A DNA stretch of 15,479 nucleotides, from assembly GCA_023230455.1 (NCBI GenBank), contig JALNXH010000040.1, positions 1 through 15,479 on the forward strand, in the 5' to 3' direction. Positions 1 through 8,482 of the stretch are shown piece by piece. Made by a program: the position numbers and the translations under genes. The notes beneath the pieces are model-generated. The model saw nothing but the letters and a program-made list of their open reading frames with translations, ran no database searches and was not told the origin of the DNA. Origin of the DNA: Rhodocyclaceae bacterium (GTDB lineage Bacteria > Pseudomonadota > Gammaproteobacteria > Burkholderiales > Rhodocyclaceae). How positions within the stretch are numbered: the stretch's first letter is position 1; each line of letters begins with the position of its first letter.

Positions 1-414
1 CGCGATGGTCGCCACCCGCTCGCCGACGACGGCGGCGAAGAGTTCTTTCTCGGCGGCATCGCGCTGCAAACCGGCCGCCTTGAGTTCGCCGCCGAGAATC
101 AGGCCGAGGCGCGGTCCCTTGCGTTCGACCAGGGCGTTGGTGCCTTGGGTGGTCGAGTAGCGGATGTAGTCGGTCGACAGCAGCAGGGCGAGCAGGTCCT
201 CGCGGCCGTAGATGGCTTTCGAGGCCTTGCGCAGCCCGGCAAACAGGCATTCGGAGAGATCGTAGGGCGTGGTCAGGGTCTTGGTCCGCCAGACCTTCTC
301 GCCTTCGATCACGCAAATGTCCGTCAGCGTGCCGCCGTTGTCGATGTTGATGAGCTTGCCGCCGGCCACTGCCGGTGCACTGCCCGAAGCCCCGCGTTGA
401 GCGGTTGCTGTCAT
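1..414 (-). CDS. Hydantoinase/oxoprolinase family protein, N-terminal part (partial)
   Basis: The minus strand encodes 138 codons from an ATG at 414 to the window edge; the rest of the gene lies to the left. The N-terminus has a Thr/Ala/Gly-rich leader and then INIDNGGTLTDICV (about residues 22-35), the nucleotide-binding opening of the hydantoinase/oxoprolinase (HyuA) superfamily. STTQGTNALVERKG (about residues 86-99) is the second conserved block of that domain. AGGAGG lies a few bases upstream of the ATG and supports this start. The family includes 5-oxoprolinase, N-methylhydantoinase and the large subunits of acetone and acetophenone carboxylases; the substrate cannot be told from this fragment. 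It is transcribed away from the gene at 651. An EthD relic nearby hints at a catabolic cluster, but that is inference. Confidence 0.85.
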   Translation of the reverse strand, partial: MTATAQRGASGSAPAVAGGKLINIDNGGTLTDICVIEGEKVWRTKTLTTPYDLSECLFAGLRKASKAIYGREDLLALLLSTDYIRYSTTQGTNALVERKGPRLGLILGGELKAAGLQRDAAEKELFAAVVGERVATIA

Positions 415-501
415 GACGCCTCCTCCTTGTTGTTTGTTGCATCGCACACATCATTCCGGTGCTTGCTGGCGACACACTAGCCCGATGCGTCGAGAGTGGC
501 G

Positions 502-517
502 CTACCCGTGCGGGTAG
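502..517. promoter_or_regulatory. 16-bp palindrome in the divergent control region (putative operator)
   Basis: CTACCCG and CGGGTAG form a perfect 7-bp inverted repeat around a TG centre. It lies between the divergently transcribed genes starting at 414 and 651. The 2-nt centre is too tight for a good RNA hairpin, so a dimeric repressor or activator site is more likely than a terminator, although TTTT follows on the plus strand. A second short palindrome, GCAGCGCTGC, lies at 595-604. I saw no convincing sigma-70 or sigma-54 promoter match in 415-650. Confidence 0.4.
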
Positions 518-650
518 TTTTCGCAACGCAGCCAAGGCGGCGCCGCACGCCACCCGAATTAGGGGGTGCAAGCGCGGCAGCAGGGAATAGGATTGCAGCG
601 CTGCGGATAAAAACCGGCTCAAGCCGCCAACACTACCGAGGAGACGCACC

Positions 651-1637
651 GTGATCACCGATCAGGATATTGCCTACCACACCCCCGCCGATGTCGCGCA
701 CGACTGGGCGGAAACCACCTTCTTCCATTTCTTCGTGCCCGAGGCGCGGATCATGGCCTGGGTCTATTTCATCGCCCGCCCCGGCGTCGGCGCGATGGTC
801 TGCGATGTCGAGGTAATGGGCGATCTCTCTACAAACCCGCTGGACAACTGGTACATCGACATCCAGCAGCACCTCAAGCTGCCGCCGCGCTTCGACCAGT
901 TCGAACTGCCCAACGGTCTCAGCTTCAAGGCCCACAGCATCCGCGACTACCGTCTCGACTACGTGGGCGTTAACGACACCGAAATCCACGTCGACGTGAA
1001 GGGCCTGATGGAGCCGTACGACATCAACGACCCGTCGATGGACCCGCTGGCAGTGGCCGATCCCCACGCCAATTTGGACTCGACCGGCTTCGGCCGTGCC
1101 TATGCCGCCCACTTCGACATGGCGGCGCGCGTCACCGGCACGTTGCGCGTGCGTGGCCGCGACTACAAGGTCAACTGCGTGGCGCAGATGGATCACAGTT
1201 GGGGCCAGCGCTGCGAACGTGGCATGAAGCCGATGATCTGGATCAACGCCCACTTCGGCGACGACTACGTGGTGCACGGCATATTCAGCTATGACCCGCT
1301 GGCGGCACCCGAGCAGCGCTTCATCTTCCGTCACGGCTATGCGCTGGTAGAGGGCAAGGTGCGCGGCGGGGTGAAGAGCCACCTGGTCGGACATTACATG
1401 AACCACAACCGCTTCCCGCTCGGCCACGAGTGGACTCTGACCGATGTGGATGGCCGCGAGCACACGCTCTACGGCTCACCCGCCGCGATGAACATGTGGG
1501 CACCCTACTCCTGCACCTACGTGACAAACACCTTCATCCGCTGGCAAAGCGGCGGCCGCGTCGGCTGGGGCAACTCGCAGGAGAACAGCCCGCTCGACAC
1601 CTTCGCCGGCGCACATCTGGCCACGCGCGGCTGGTAG
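651..1637 (+). CDS. DUF7064/DUF7065 (AttH/CrtC-like lipocalin-type) family protein
   Basis: This 328-aa protein starts at a GTG with GAGGAG about 7 bases upstream. It has no signal peptide or membrane segment. Its many aromatic and His/Asp residues and alternating beta-like segments fit the AttH/hydroxyneurosporene-synthase-like double-lipocalin fold. Blocks such as QMDHSWGQR (near residue 180) and the preceding FGRAYAAHFDMAARVTGTLR stretch are what I associate with the DUF7064 type. Members commonly sit in aromatic, steroid or ketone degradation clusters, but no reaction is firmly assigned. It diverges from the hydantoinase/oxoprolinase gene and is followed 37 bp later by an EthD relic, which may once have been co-transcribed with it. 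The family call is from memory of the motifs; the function is unknown. Confidence 0.65.
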   Translation: MITDQDIAYHTPADVAHDWAETTFFHFFVPEARIMAWVYFIARPGVGAMVCDVEVMGDLSTNPLDNWYIDIQQHLKLPPRFDQFELPNGLSFKAHSIRDYRLDYVGVNDTEIHVDVKGLMEPYDINDPSMDPLAVADPHANLDSTGFGRAYAAHFDMAARVTGTLRVRGRDYKVNCVAQMDHSWGQRCERGMKPMIWINAHFGDDYVVHGIFSYDPLAAPEQRFIFRHGYALVEGKVRGGVKSHLVGHYMNHNRFPLGHEWTLTDVDGREHTLYGSPAAMNMWAPYSCTYVTNTFIRWQSGGRVGWGNSQENSPLDTFAGAHLATRGW

Positions 1638-1673
1638 CGACCGGCATTCGCCAACGACATTGAGGAGAAGCGC

Positions 1674-1900
1674 ACGATCAAGACGGCCGTCCCGGTCTGG
1701 CGTCGCCCGGGGCTGGTCGCAGGCCTGCGACGGGCTGACCGAGGTCTGGTACGAAAGCATGGAGTCGATGGAAGCCGCCATGGCCTCGCCCGAGGGCCAG
1801 GCGGCGAGTCTCAGGCTACAGGCGGACGAGGGGGTTCTGCCGCACGCCGCGGATGAGCGCCTGTCTTTCCCGCGAACACGTCATTTTCGATTACACGTAA
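1674..1900 (+). pseudogene. EthD-family protein, decayed (internal deletion and frameshifts)
   Basis: Three pieces of one EthD-type dimeric alpha/beta-barrel protein lie in order but in three different frames. The N-terminus IKTAVPVWRRPGL starts at 1677, directly after an ACG where ATG would be expected, with GAGGAG upstream. The middle, CDGLTEVWYESMESMEAAM, covers about 1725-1790. The C-terminus, SREHVIFDYT then TAA, ends at 1900. Roughly 60 residues that normally lie between RRPGL and the CDGL block are absent. The second frame change falls at a run of five G at 1830-1834. Intact EthD proteins are about 100-115 aa and often sit in catabolic operons. It lies just downstream of the 651-1637 gene. 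A single G-run indel could be an assembly error, but the internal deletion and the lost start could not. Confidence 0.7.
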
Positions 1901-1924
1901 ATCCGCCCCGCGGGAATGCTCTTT

Positions 1925-1960
1925 GTTCGCGGTGAGCCCTTCGACACGCTCAGGACGAAC
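1925..1960. repeat. REP-like palindromic intergenic repeat
   Basis: An imperfect hairpin pairs GTTCGCGGTGAGC (1925-1937) with GCTCAGGACGAAC (1948-1960), with the conserved CCTTCGACAC in the loop. This resembles the short dispersed repeat seen between genes in many proteobacterial genomes, often mistranslated as FVLSVSKG on the minus strand. It lies between the EthD relic and the 3' end of the yaiI-type gene. A role as terminator or nucleoid site is possible but not shown. Confidence 0.65.
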
Positions 1961-1984
1961 GGAAGAATCCAACCCGCGTTTCCC

Positions 1985-2437
1985 TTATCGCTTCGCCCGG
2001 CGGGCGAGGAAAGCGTCCAGCCGATTGGCGAAGGCCTGCCGGTCGGCAGCGGAAAAAGCGGCCGGGCCGCCGGTATCAACGCCGCTGCTGCGCAGCCCGT
2101 CCATGAAGTTGCGCAGCGTCAGCCGCTCCTCGATGTTTCCGGCGTCGAGCAATTCGCCGCGCGGGTCCAGCACGTAGGCACCTTTGCCGATCGCCAGCGC
2201 GGCGAGCGGCACATCGGCAGTAATCACCAGGTCGCCGGCCGCCGCCTCCTCGACGATGCGCCGGTCGGCGACATCGAAGCCTGCCGGCACCTGCACGGCA
2301 CGCACCCAGGGCGACGGCGGCACGCGCAGCATGCGGTTGGCGATCAGCGTCAGCACAACCTGCGCACGGTCTGCGGCGCGGTAGAGAATGTCCTTGATCA
2401 CCGCGGGGCAGGCATCGGCATCGACCCAGATTTTCAT
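1985..2437 (-). CDS. yaiI: YaiI/YqxD family protein (DUF188)
   Basis: This 150-aa protein is full length for the family. It opens with MKIWVDADACP, the hallmark Asp-rich N-terminus. Later blocks are DLVITADVPLA (about residues 69-79) and a long LDPRGELLDAGNIEERLTLR segment, also typical. The fold is PIN-like, with acidic residues clustered as in metal-dependent nucleases, but no activity is established for the family. The start ATG at 2437 is the only sensible one. It is divergent from arfB, with 83 bp between the start codons. Family membership is very likely; the biochemical role is unknown. Confidence 0.92.
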   Translation of the reverse strand: MKIWVDADACPAVIKDILYRAADRAQVVLTLIANRMLRVPPSPWVRAVQVPAGFDVADRRIVEEAAAGDLVITADVPLAALAIGKGAYVLDPRGELLDAGNIEERLTLRNFMDGLRSSGVDTGGPAAFSAADRQAFANRLDAFLARRAKR

Positions 2438-2520
2438 GACGCAGGCTTTATTGGCGGGCCACTACAATAGCACCTGACACGTGCCCACCCAACACACCCG
2501 CCCCACCGCCGGCAGCCCGC

Positions 2521-2925
2521 ATGCCCCTCCGCTACACCGTCCCGCTCGAAGAAGTCGACATCAACCCGATTCGCGCCCAAGGCGCAGGCGGGCAGAACGT
2601 CAACAAGGTCGCCAATGCGGTGCACTTGCGCTTCGACATCGCCGCCTCGTCGCTGCCGGAGGCGATCCGCGAGCGGCTGCTGAAACTTTCCGACCAGCGC
2701 ATCAGCAAGGACGGCATAGTGGTGATCAAGGCGCAGGAGTTCCGCAGCCTGGAGCAGAACCGCGACGAAGCGCTGCGCCGGCTGCAGGAACTGATCGACA
2801 GCGTGACCGTACTGCCGCGGAAACGCCGGCCGACCAAACCGACCCGCGGCTCGGTGATCCGGCGTCTGGAAAGCAAGGCGCGCCGCGCCGCGGTGAAAAC
2901 GCGACGGCAGGGCGGCGGCGATTAG
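2521..2925 (+). CDS. arfB: Alternative ribosome-rescue factor / peptidyl-tRNA hydrolase ArfB
   Basis: This 134-aa protein contains RAQGAGGQNVNKV (residues 18-30), the class I release-factor-like catalytic GGQ loop, followed by AVHLRFDI. The C-terminal 30 residues are strongly basic (KRRPTKP...RRAAVKTRR). In ArfB this tail enters the empty mRNA channel of stalled ribosomes. It hydrolyses peptidyl-tRNA on non-stop complexes without a stop codon. Length and domain order match YaeJ/ArfB rather than RF1 or RF2. The upstream Shine-Dalgarno is weak. The gene converges with the thioesterase gene, with 8 bp between the stop codons. Confidence 0.93.
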   Translation: MPLRYTVPLEEVDINPIRAQGAGGQNVNKVANAVHLRFDIAASSLPEAIRERLLKLSDQRISKDGIVVIKAQEFRSLEQNRDEALRRLQELIDSVTVLPRKRRPTKPTRGSVIRRLESKARRAAVKTRRQGGGD

Positions 2926-2933
2926 CGCTGCAC

Positions 2934-3362
2934 CTAGCGTGAGCTGCGGGTGGTTTTCATCACGGCCTGCGACGCCCCCACCAGATCGTCGCCGACGAAA
3001 TGCTCGCTCTCGACGAACACCGTGCTGCGTCCCGCCTTGCGGATCTTGCATAGCGAACGCAACCAGGAACCGATCGGTACCGCGCCGATGAATTGATAGC
3101 TCATCGAAACGGTGACGAACGCCGGCATCGACTCGTCGAAGTGGAAGTGCGTGGTCAGACCGCAGGTCATGTCGCTGACGGCCGTCATGAAGCCGCCGTG
3201 CGCGGTGCCACGGACATTGGAATGGTGGCGCTCGACCCAGACGCCAAACTCATATCCCGCGTCCGTCTCCCGGTAGTAGGTGGGGCCGATGCATTTTTCG
3301 AACGTGTCCGCAATATCGAACAAATCGCCAATGCCTTGAAAGCCTTCCGGAATCTCTCTCAT
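2934..3362 (-). CDS. PaaI-like hotdog-fold thioesterase
   Basis: With ATG at 3362 the product is 142 aa and begins MREIPEGF, where related proteins begin. A TTG at 3377 would add five residues (MIEKP) and is the alternative; neither has a strong ribosome-binding site. The motif NVRGTAHGGFMTAVSDMT (about residues 49-66 of the ATG form) is the active-site segment of the 4HBT/PaaI acyl-CoA thioesterase family, where the HGG loop contacts the thioester. The product is a soluble cytoplasmic enzyme. The acyl-CoA substrate is unknown; the catabolic-looking neighbourhood would suit an aryl- or fatty-acyl-CoA, by inference. Confidence 0.87.
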   Translation of the reverse strand: MREIPEGFQGIGDLFDIADTFEKCIGPTYYRETDAGYEFGVWVERHHSNVRGTAHGGFMTAVSDMTCGLTTHFHFDESMPAFVTVSMSYQFIGAVPIGSWLRSLCKIRKAGRSTVFVESEHFVGDDLVGASQAVMKTTRSSR

Positions 3363-3506
3363 CGGTTTTTCAATCAATCTTCAACATGGTAATGTCCCTG
3401 CCGAGCCGCAAATCCGGGCTTGCCTGGCAGCCTCATGGTAACCGAACACCCCGCGGCACGCCGCCCCCCGTTCGGGTAATCCGACACCGCAACTCGGCGA
3501 GAACAC

Positions 3507-4199
3507 ATGAACCGAAACAGCCAATTGATCTGCGCCTGGGCCGGCCCGCTCGGCATCGCACTCTCGGGCATCGGCCTGTGGCCGATTGCGCATTTTTTCC
3601 CGCCGCATCTGCCGAGCGCCAGCGCCACCACGATTGCCGCGCTCTACCAGCAGGACACCAACATGATCCGCCTGGGCATGTTGCTGCTGATGATCGGCGC
3701 GGCGCTCTGGGCGCCGTTCATCGCGGCCATCTCGATCCAACTGAAGCGCATCGAAGGCGCATCGCCGGTGATGGCGTACACCCAACTGGCGGCGGGTGCC
3801 ATCGGCGTCATCGTGCTTACCGCGCCGGTCATGGTGTTCACTGCCGCCGCCTTTCGGCCGGAGCGCGCGCCCGAACTGACGCAATTGCTCAACGATCTTG
3901 GCTGGCTGCTGCTGGTGATGCCGTTCGGGCCGGCGGCCGTCCAGCTGCTGGCGATCGGACTGGCCATCCTGGCCGACACACGCGCCGGGCCGATCTTTCC
4001 GCGCTGGCTGGGCTTTTTCAACCTCTGGGTGGCCACGCTGTTCGTGCCCGCCGGGCTGGTCACATTTTTCAAGACCGGGCCATTCGCCTGGAACGGTCTG
4101 TTCGGCTTCTGGATTCCGGCGGCGGTGTTCGGCGCCTGGGTCGCTGCAATGTTTCTGGCGCTGCTGCGGGCGATCGGCGAGCAGGCACGGCAGCACTAG
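3507..4199 (+). CDS. Six-helix integral membrane protein, unknown function
   Basis: This 230-aa protein has about six hydrophobic segments, at residues near 10-30, 53-75, 90-113, 130-153, 165-190 and 200-224. The loops are short and I see no clear enzymatic motif. I do not recognise a named family. The pattern resembles small uncharacterised membrane proteins annotated only as hypothetical. ATG at 3507 follows a CGGCGAGAACAC stretch with weak Shine-Dalgarno character. It stands alone on the plus strand between the divergent thioesterase gene and the LpxR-like gene 208 bp downstream. Confidence 0.75.
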   Translation: MNRNSQLICAWAGPLGIALSGIGLWPIAHFFPPHLPSASATTIAALYQQDTNMIRLGMLLLMIGAALWAPFIAAISIQLKRIEGASPVMAYTQLAAGAIGVIVLTAPVMVFTAAAFRPERAPELTQLLNDLGWLLLVMPFGPAAVQLLAIGLAILADTRAGPIFPRWLGFFNLWVATLFVPAGLVTFFKTGPFAWNGLFGFWIPAAVFGAWVAAMFLALLRAIGEQARQH

Positions 4200-4407
4200 G
4201 GACGCTTTATTAAGCACCCCATCGTTCGGGCTTGTTCAGATGGTTCCCTAACCGCAACGGTGCGCAGCGCGAAACGGAGGGGCCACAGCGCGGCCGCTTG
4301 ACCGATTCACCGCCCGCAATGGAAAATTCGCGCAAGACGCGTACTTTCGAAAGAGGGTATTTCAATTAGCAGCCTGCATCGAAGGTGCAGGAACATGGGG
4401 ATTGAAG
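4200..4407. promoter_or_regulatory. Leader region of the LpxR-like gene: palindrome and 5' hairpin
   Basis: This 208-bp gap holds no gene. CTTTCGAAAG at 4344-4353 is a perfect 10-bp palindrome and a possible operator. CCTGCA (4373-4378) and TGCAGG (4386-4391) form a 6-bp hairpin with a 7-nt loop. It sits just before the GGGG ribosome-binding site (4397-4400) of the next gene and could influence its translation. No confident -35/-10 pair was found. Confidence 0.3.
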
Positions 4408-5406
4408 ATGGAGTTGAATCTACCTAGGCAACGCACACTCGCCGTACTGCTGGCTTTCCTCATCGGCTCCGGCGCCGCGCTGCGCGCCGCCGCGGAGGAA
4501 ACGCACTACGCGGCGGCGCTACAGAACCACGTGTTCGCCGGCAGCAAGCAGGACGGCTATACCAACGGCCTGTTCTTCACCCAGGTGCGTACGGCGTCGG
4601 CCGGCGCAGACGGCGTCGAACCGACCGCCCTGCTCAAGCCGGTGCTGGGCTGGCTCGGTGTGTCCCGCTCGACGCTGGCCGCCGCCTCGTTGCGCCAGAT
4701 AATGATCACGCCGCGCGAACTGGAACGCAGCGTCCCGGCGCCAACCGATACCCCCTATGCCGGTGCGCTGGTGTTCCGCTCGACCCACGTGAAGGTGCAG
4801 GGCGAGACCGCCGACATGCTGGCGCTCGATCTCGGCGTGACCGGACCGGCCTCCGGCGCCGAGAAAGTACAACGCTGGATTCACAACACCAACGATGCGA
4901 CCAAACCGCAGGGCTGGGACACCCAGGGGCCGACACGGGTACTGGTCGGAATCGAAGGCTATCGCGCCTGGCGCAGCCCGCTGGGCGGCTCTGCCGGCGC
5001 AGCCAATGCAGACTTCGTGGCGCTGGCCGGCGGCGTACTGGGCAACCGCGAATCCTGGCTGGGCGGTACGCTGCTGCTGCGCTACGGCACCGACCTGGCC
5101 GGCAGCTTCCCCTCGCTGGCCCGTGTCAGCGGACGTACCAGCGACCCGTTCGTCCGCGGAGACGGCTGGTTTGCCTTCGCCGGACTCTCCGCCGACCGCC
5201 GGCTCGGCAACCGTGGGCTCGGCAGCGACGCGCGCAACCACAGCATCGAGCTGCGCAAATCGCAGGTCTTCCCGATGCTGGGCATTGCCTACGGCTGGGG
5301 CAACGCATCGCTCACGTTCTCGCTGCATGGCGGTACGCCGCTGATCGAATCGGTCGAAAACCGGCAGAACTACGGCTCGATCACCTACACCTGGCGCGGC
5401 GATTAA
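4408..5406 (+). CDS. LpxR-like outer-membrane lipid A 3'-O-deacylase (DUF2219 family)
   Basis: This 332-aa protein starts at ATG 4408, with GGGG 7 bases upstream; a TTG six bases earlier is less likely. Residues 1-29 form a signal peptide ending LRAAA. The family blocks are DGYTNGLFFTQ (49-59), TPYAG (115-119), LGVTGPASGAEKVQRWIH (142-159) and GWDTQ (169-173). The C-terminus ends in an aromatic strand, ITYTWRGD, fitting a 12-strand barrel. LpxR enzymes remove the 3'-acyloxyacyl group of lipid A in a Ca2+-dependent way at the outer membrane. From my recollection of Salmonella LpxR, the catalytic His (His159 here) and Gln155 are kept. The Asn-Asp pair near the N-terminus reads Asn40-His41, and the Glu after the His is Thr165. 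Activity is therefore uncertain. Confidence 0.8.
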   Translation: MELNLPRQRTLAVLLAFLIGSGAALRAAAEETHYAAALQNHVFAGSKQDGYTNGLFFTQVRTASAGADGVEPTALLKPVLGWLGVSRSTLAAASLRQIMITPRELERSVPAPTDTPYAGALVFRSTHVKVQGETADMLALDLGVTGPASGAEKVQRWIHNTNDATKPQGWDTQGPTRVLVGIEGYRAWRSPLGGSAGAANADFVALAGGVLGNRESWLGGTLLLRYGTDLAGSFPSLARVSGRTSDPFVRGDGWFAFAGLSADRRLGNRGLGSDARNHSIELRKSQVFPMLGIAYGWGNASLTFSLHGGTPLIESVENRQNYGSITYTWRGD

Positions 5407-5422
5407 CGCCCGCTGAGAAGCC

Positions 5423-5446
5423 CGGGCGGCGGGGAAAAGCCGCCCG
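5423..5446 (+). terminator. GC-rich hairpin after the LpxR-like gene (possible terminator)
   Basis: CGGGCGGC (5423-5430) pairs perfectly with GCCGCCCG (5439-5446) across an 8-nt GGGGAAAA loop, 17 bp after the stop codon. No U-tract follows, so it may act as an mRNA 3'-end stabiliser or a weak or Rho-assisted terminator rather than a classic intrinsic one. Confidence 0.5.
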
Positions 5447-5527
5447 CACTGCGCCGAGGGGACAAATAGTCGTAGGCGCGGCGGGCTCCGCTCGCTATCA
5501 TGCGCGACCCCCACGAGTCTCGCGCCC

Positions 5528-7210
<1,683 letters not shown>

Positions 7211-7243
7211 CAGCCGCACCGCGGCGGCGTGGGCCTGGAGCTG

Positions 7244-7386
7244 AACCACGGGGGACACGGGGCGCACGGGGTAAGAATCAAGGAAACACAATGCCCCGCA
7301 TCGCGCCCCGCATCGCATTTTCTGGGCGGCGGCCATACCTTTTATCGATATCGGTTTCCCCCGTGCGCCCCGTGTCCCCCGTGGTT
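7244..7386. repeat. 143-bp element with perfect 28-bp terminal inverted repeats
   Basis: Positions 7244-7271 (beginning AACCACGGGGGACACGGGG) are the exact reverse complement of 7359-7386, and pairing stops at the next base on both sides. The 87-bp centre includes two tandem copies of GCCCCGCATCGC around 7292-7316. The arms have an internal CACGGGG rhythm that translates to NHGGHGAHG on one strand and SVSPVRPVSPVV on the other, a common artefact of dispersed intergenic repeats. No transposase is inside. It may be a MITE- or REP-type dispersed element, or form a very stable RNA cruciform or terminator between yheS and the next gene. Confidence 0.8.
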
Positions 7387-7424
7387 AACTATCCTTTTCA
7401 GAACCGCGCGCAGGAGAAATCCTC

Positions 7425-7799
7425 ATGGCAATGGACACATCGCCTGACATCGATCGCACCACCCGCGTCGCGCTGATCTACGCCCTCACCGCCGAGCGGC
7501 TGGCGGCCTTCTACGAGCACGCCCAGTGGCTGACCGAAGCCCAGGGCGCCCGCCTCAGCGCCGACTGGCTGGCGCGCTCAAAACGCCACCTGCCGCTGGC
7601 GGAAAGAAAACACCTATCGGCCCTGAGCGATACCCTGGCCCGCCAGATCGCCGCATCGCTCTCGCGCGAAGCCGGGCTGCTCACCGCCCATGAAATGATG
7701 GAATCGCTCGACCCGAACTATGCGTCAGAGATCGGCCAGTCGCTGCGGGCGGAATGCGAACGGATGTTGAACGACGAGGCCGGGAGCGGGGTGGGCTGA
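7425..7799 (+). CDS. Hypothetical small helical protein
   Basis: This 124-aa protein starts at ATG 7425, preceded by AGGAG with about 9 bases of spacing. It is rich in Ala, Leu, Arg and Glu, predicted almost entirely alpha-helical, with no signal peptide, membrane helix or Cys/His metal motif. I do not recognise a family. Codon use matches the backbone, so it is probably a resident gene. It is the last backbone gene before the cassette array, and a hairpin terminator follows 20 bp after its stop. Confidence 0.7.
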   Translation: MAMDTSPDIDRTTRVALIYALTAERLAAFYEHAQWLTEAQGARLSADWLARSKRHLPLAERKHLSALSDTLARQIAASLSREAGLLTAHEMMESLDPNYASEIGQSLRAECERMLNDEAGSGVG

Positions 7800-7819
7800 A
7801 TTTGAGCACCAAGTCGCGG

Positions 7820-7843
7820 GCCGCCTTTTGGCGGCTCCTTTAT
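7820..7843 (+). terminator. Intrinsic terminator after the small helical protein gene
   Basis: GCCGCC (7820-7825), a TTTT loop and GGCGGC (7830-7835) form a perfect 6-bp GC stem followed by TCCTTTATG, a modest T-rich tail. It would end transcription of the gene ending at 7799 and marks the backbone edge. Confidence 0.65.
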
Positions 7844-8062
7844 GCGTGACGACCCGAACAACCGGCTGTTGATTGGCACGACGTGCGCAGATTCCATATC
7901 GGCACGGGCCACACAGAGCCCGCATTCGATGCCGGATATACGACTGCATGCGCTTCCTCTTTGCCAGAACTATCGATCAATTTCCTTGCCTTCCGGGGGA
8001 GTCCATATACGCAGGGTTAGACATTGCTTTTCGCGAAGTACAGCGGGAAAGCGTCGTTCGCC
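7844..8062. other. Gene-free array edge with last core site and imperfect hairpin
   Basis: No convincing gene is present on either strand. GTTAGAC at 8016-8022 fits the integron core consensus GTTRRRY. It lies 41 bp past the stop of the last cassette gene and is the expected inverse core of that cassette. I could not find the partner core or a standard attC stem to its left, so the terminal attC looks truncated or degraded. Separately, 7896-7939 forms a broken hairpin: ATATC and GGCA and CGGGC pair with GCCCG, TGCC and GATAT, with a single unpaired G and a 7-nt side loop. This is attC-like in shape but lacks cores. Confidence 0.5.
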
Positions 8063-8392
8063 TCATGATTTCACACCGCGATTGATGCTTTCGGCGACGT
8101 CTTGAATCTTTGCCTTTTCACTTTCCGGTACGTCGTCTAGCGAAAGCACTCCTTGTGCGACACCAAATGCGACCGCTAGAAATGGGTCAGTCATTGCGTA
8201 ACTCCGGTAAAGACTCCGCGCGATCTTGTCGTGATACTCGTGAATACTCTGCTCAATGTCCCAGACGGTCATCTTTCCGTCCTTCCATTCATTCATCTGC
8301 GCGTGCAAGACGTCAATGCAACGAGAGAGGTCTCGTTCATATGCTAGCTGTGCAAGCTCTTTCATTCGCTTGTCAATTTTCCGGGAGGCCAT
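8063..8392 (-). CDS. Integron cassette protein, unknown (109 aa)
   Basis: ATG at 8392 lies 19 bp inside the degenerate core site at 8411-8417, with GAAAGG upstream as ribosome-binding site. The 109-aa product is soluble and mainly helical. It has a charged N-terminus (MASRKIDKRMKELAQLAYERD), a Trp-containing middle and a more hydrophobic DPFLAVAFGVAQGVLSL segment at about 69-85. I do not recognise a family. It is the distal cassette in the array, next to the backbone, and therefore farthest from any integron promoter. Confidence 0.7.
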   Translation of the reverse strand: MASRKIDKRMKELAQLAYERDLSRCIDVLHAQMNEWKDGKMTVWDIEQSIHEYHDKIARSLYRSYAMTDPFLAVAFGVAQGVLSLDDVPESEKAKIQDVAESINRGVKS

Positions 8393-8410
8393 TGAGCGCT
8401 GCCTTTCGAT

Positions 8411-8481
8411 GTCTAGCGTCTGACATAACCGGCGCTGCGCGGCTTCATCGCGCAGCGTCCGTGTTGATGGATGGGTTGGGC
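8411..8481 (-). repeat. Integron attC site E (71 bp) with one mutated core
   Basis: The site runs from GTCTAGC (8411-8417) to GTTGGGC (8475-8481). The stem CGCTGCGCG (8433-8441) pairs with CGCGCAGCG (8449-8457) around the loop GCTTCAT. In cassette sense the terminal core reads GCTAGAC instead of GTTAGAC, one transition away from the matching core at 8016-8022. The preceding gene's TGA is 2 bp from the inverse core. Its first core lies exactly the same 11 bp before CCGGCG as in attC-D, which confirms the register. Confidence 0.8.
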
Positions 8482-8482
8482 T

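Noticed and set aside
415..650. Sigma-54 type -24/-12 promoter, considered because ketone carboxylase genes can be under sigma-54 control
   Set aside because: TGGC and TTGC or TGC pairs occur, but the spacing is off by one or two bases in each case.
1891..2079. Small minus-strand protein with FVLSVSKGSPRTK
   Set aside because: It is translation through the REP-like palindrome at 1925-1960.
7229..7447. Small plus-strand protein with an NHGGHGAHG stretch
   Set aside because: It is translation of the repeat element arms, a common artefact of this kind of intergenic repeat.
7844..8062. tRNA gene or phage-type attachment site at the array boundary
   Set aside because: No tRNA cloverleaf or direct repeat pair was found; the boundary elements fit integron cores instead.
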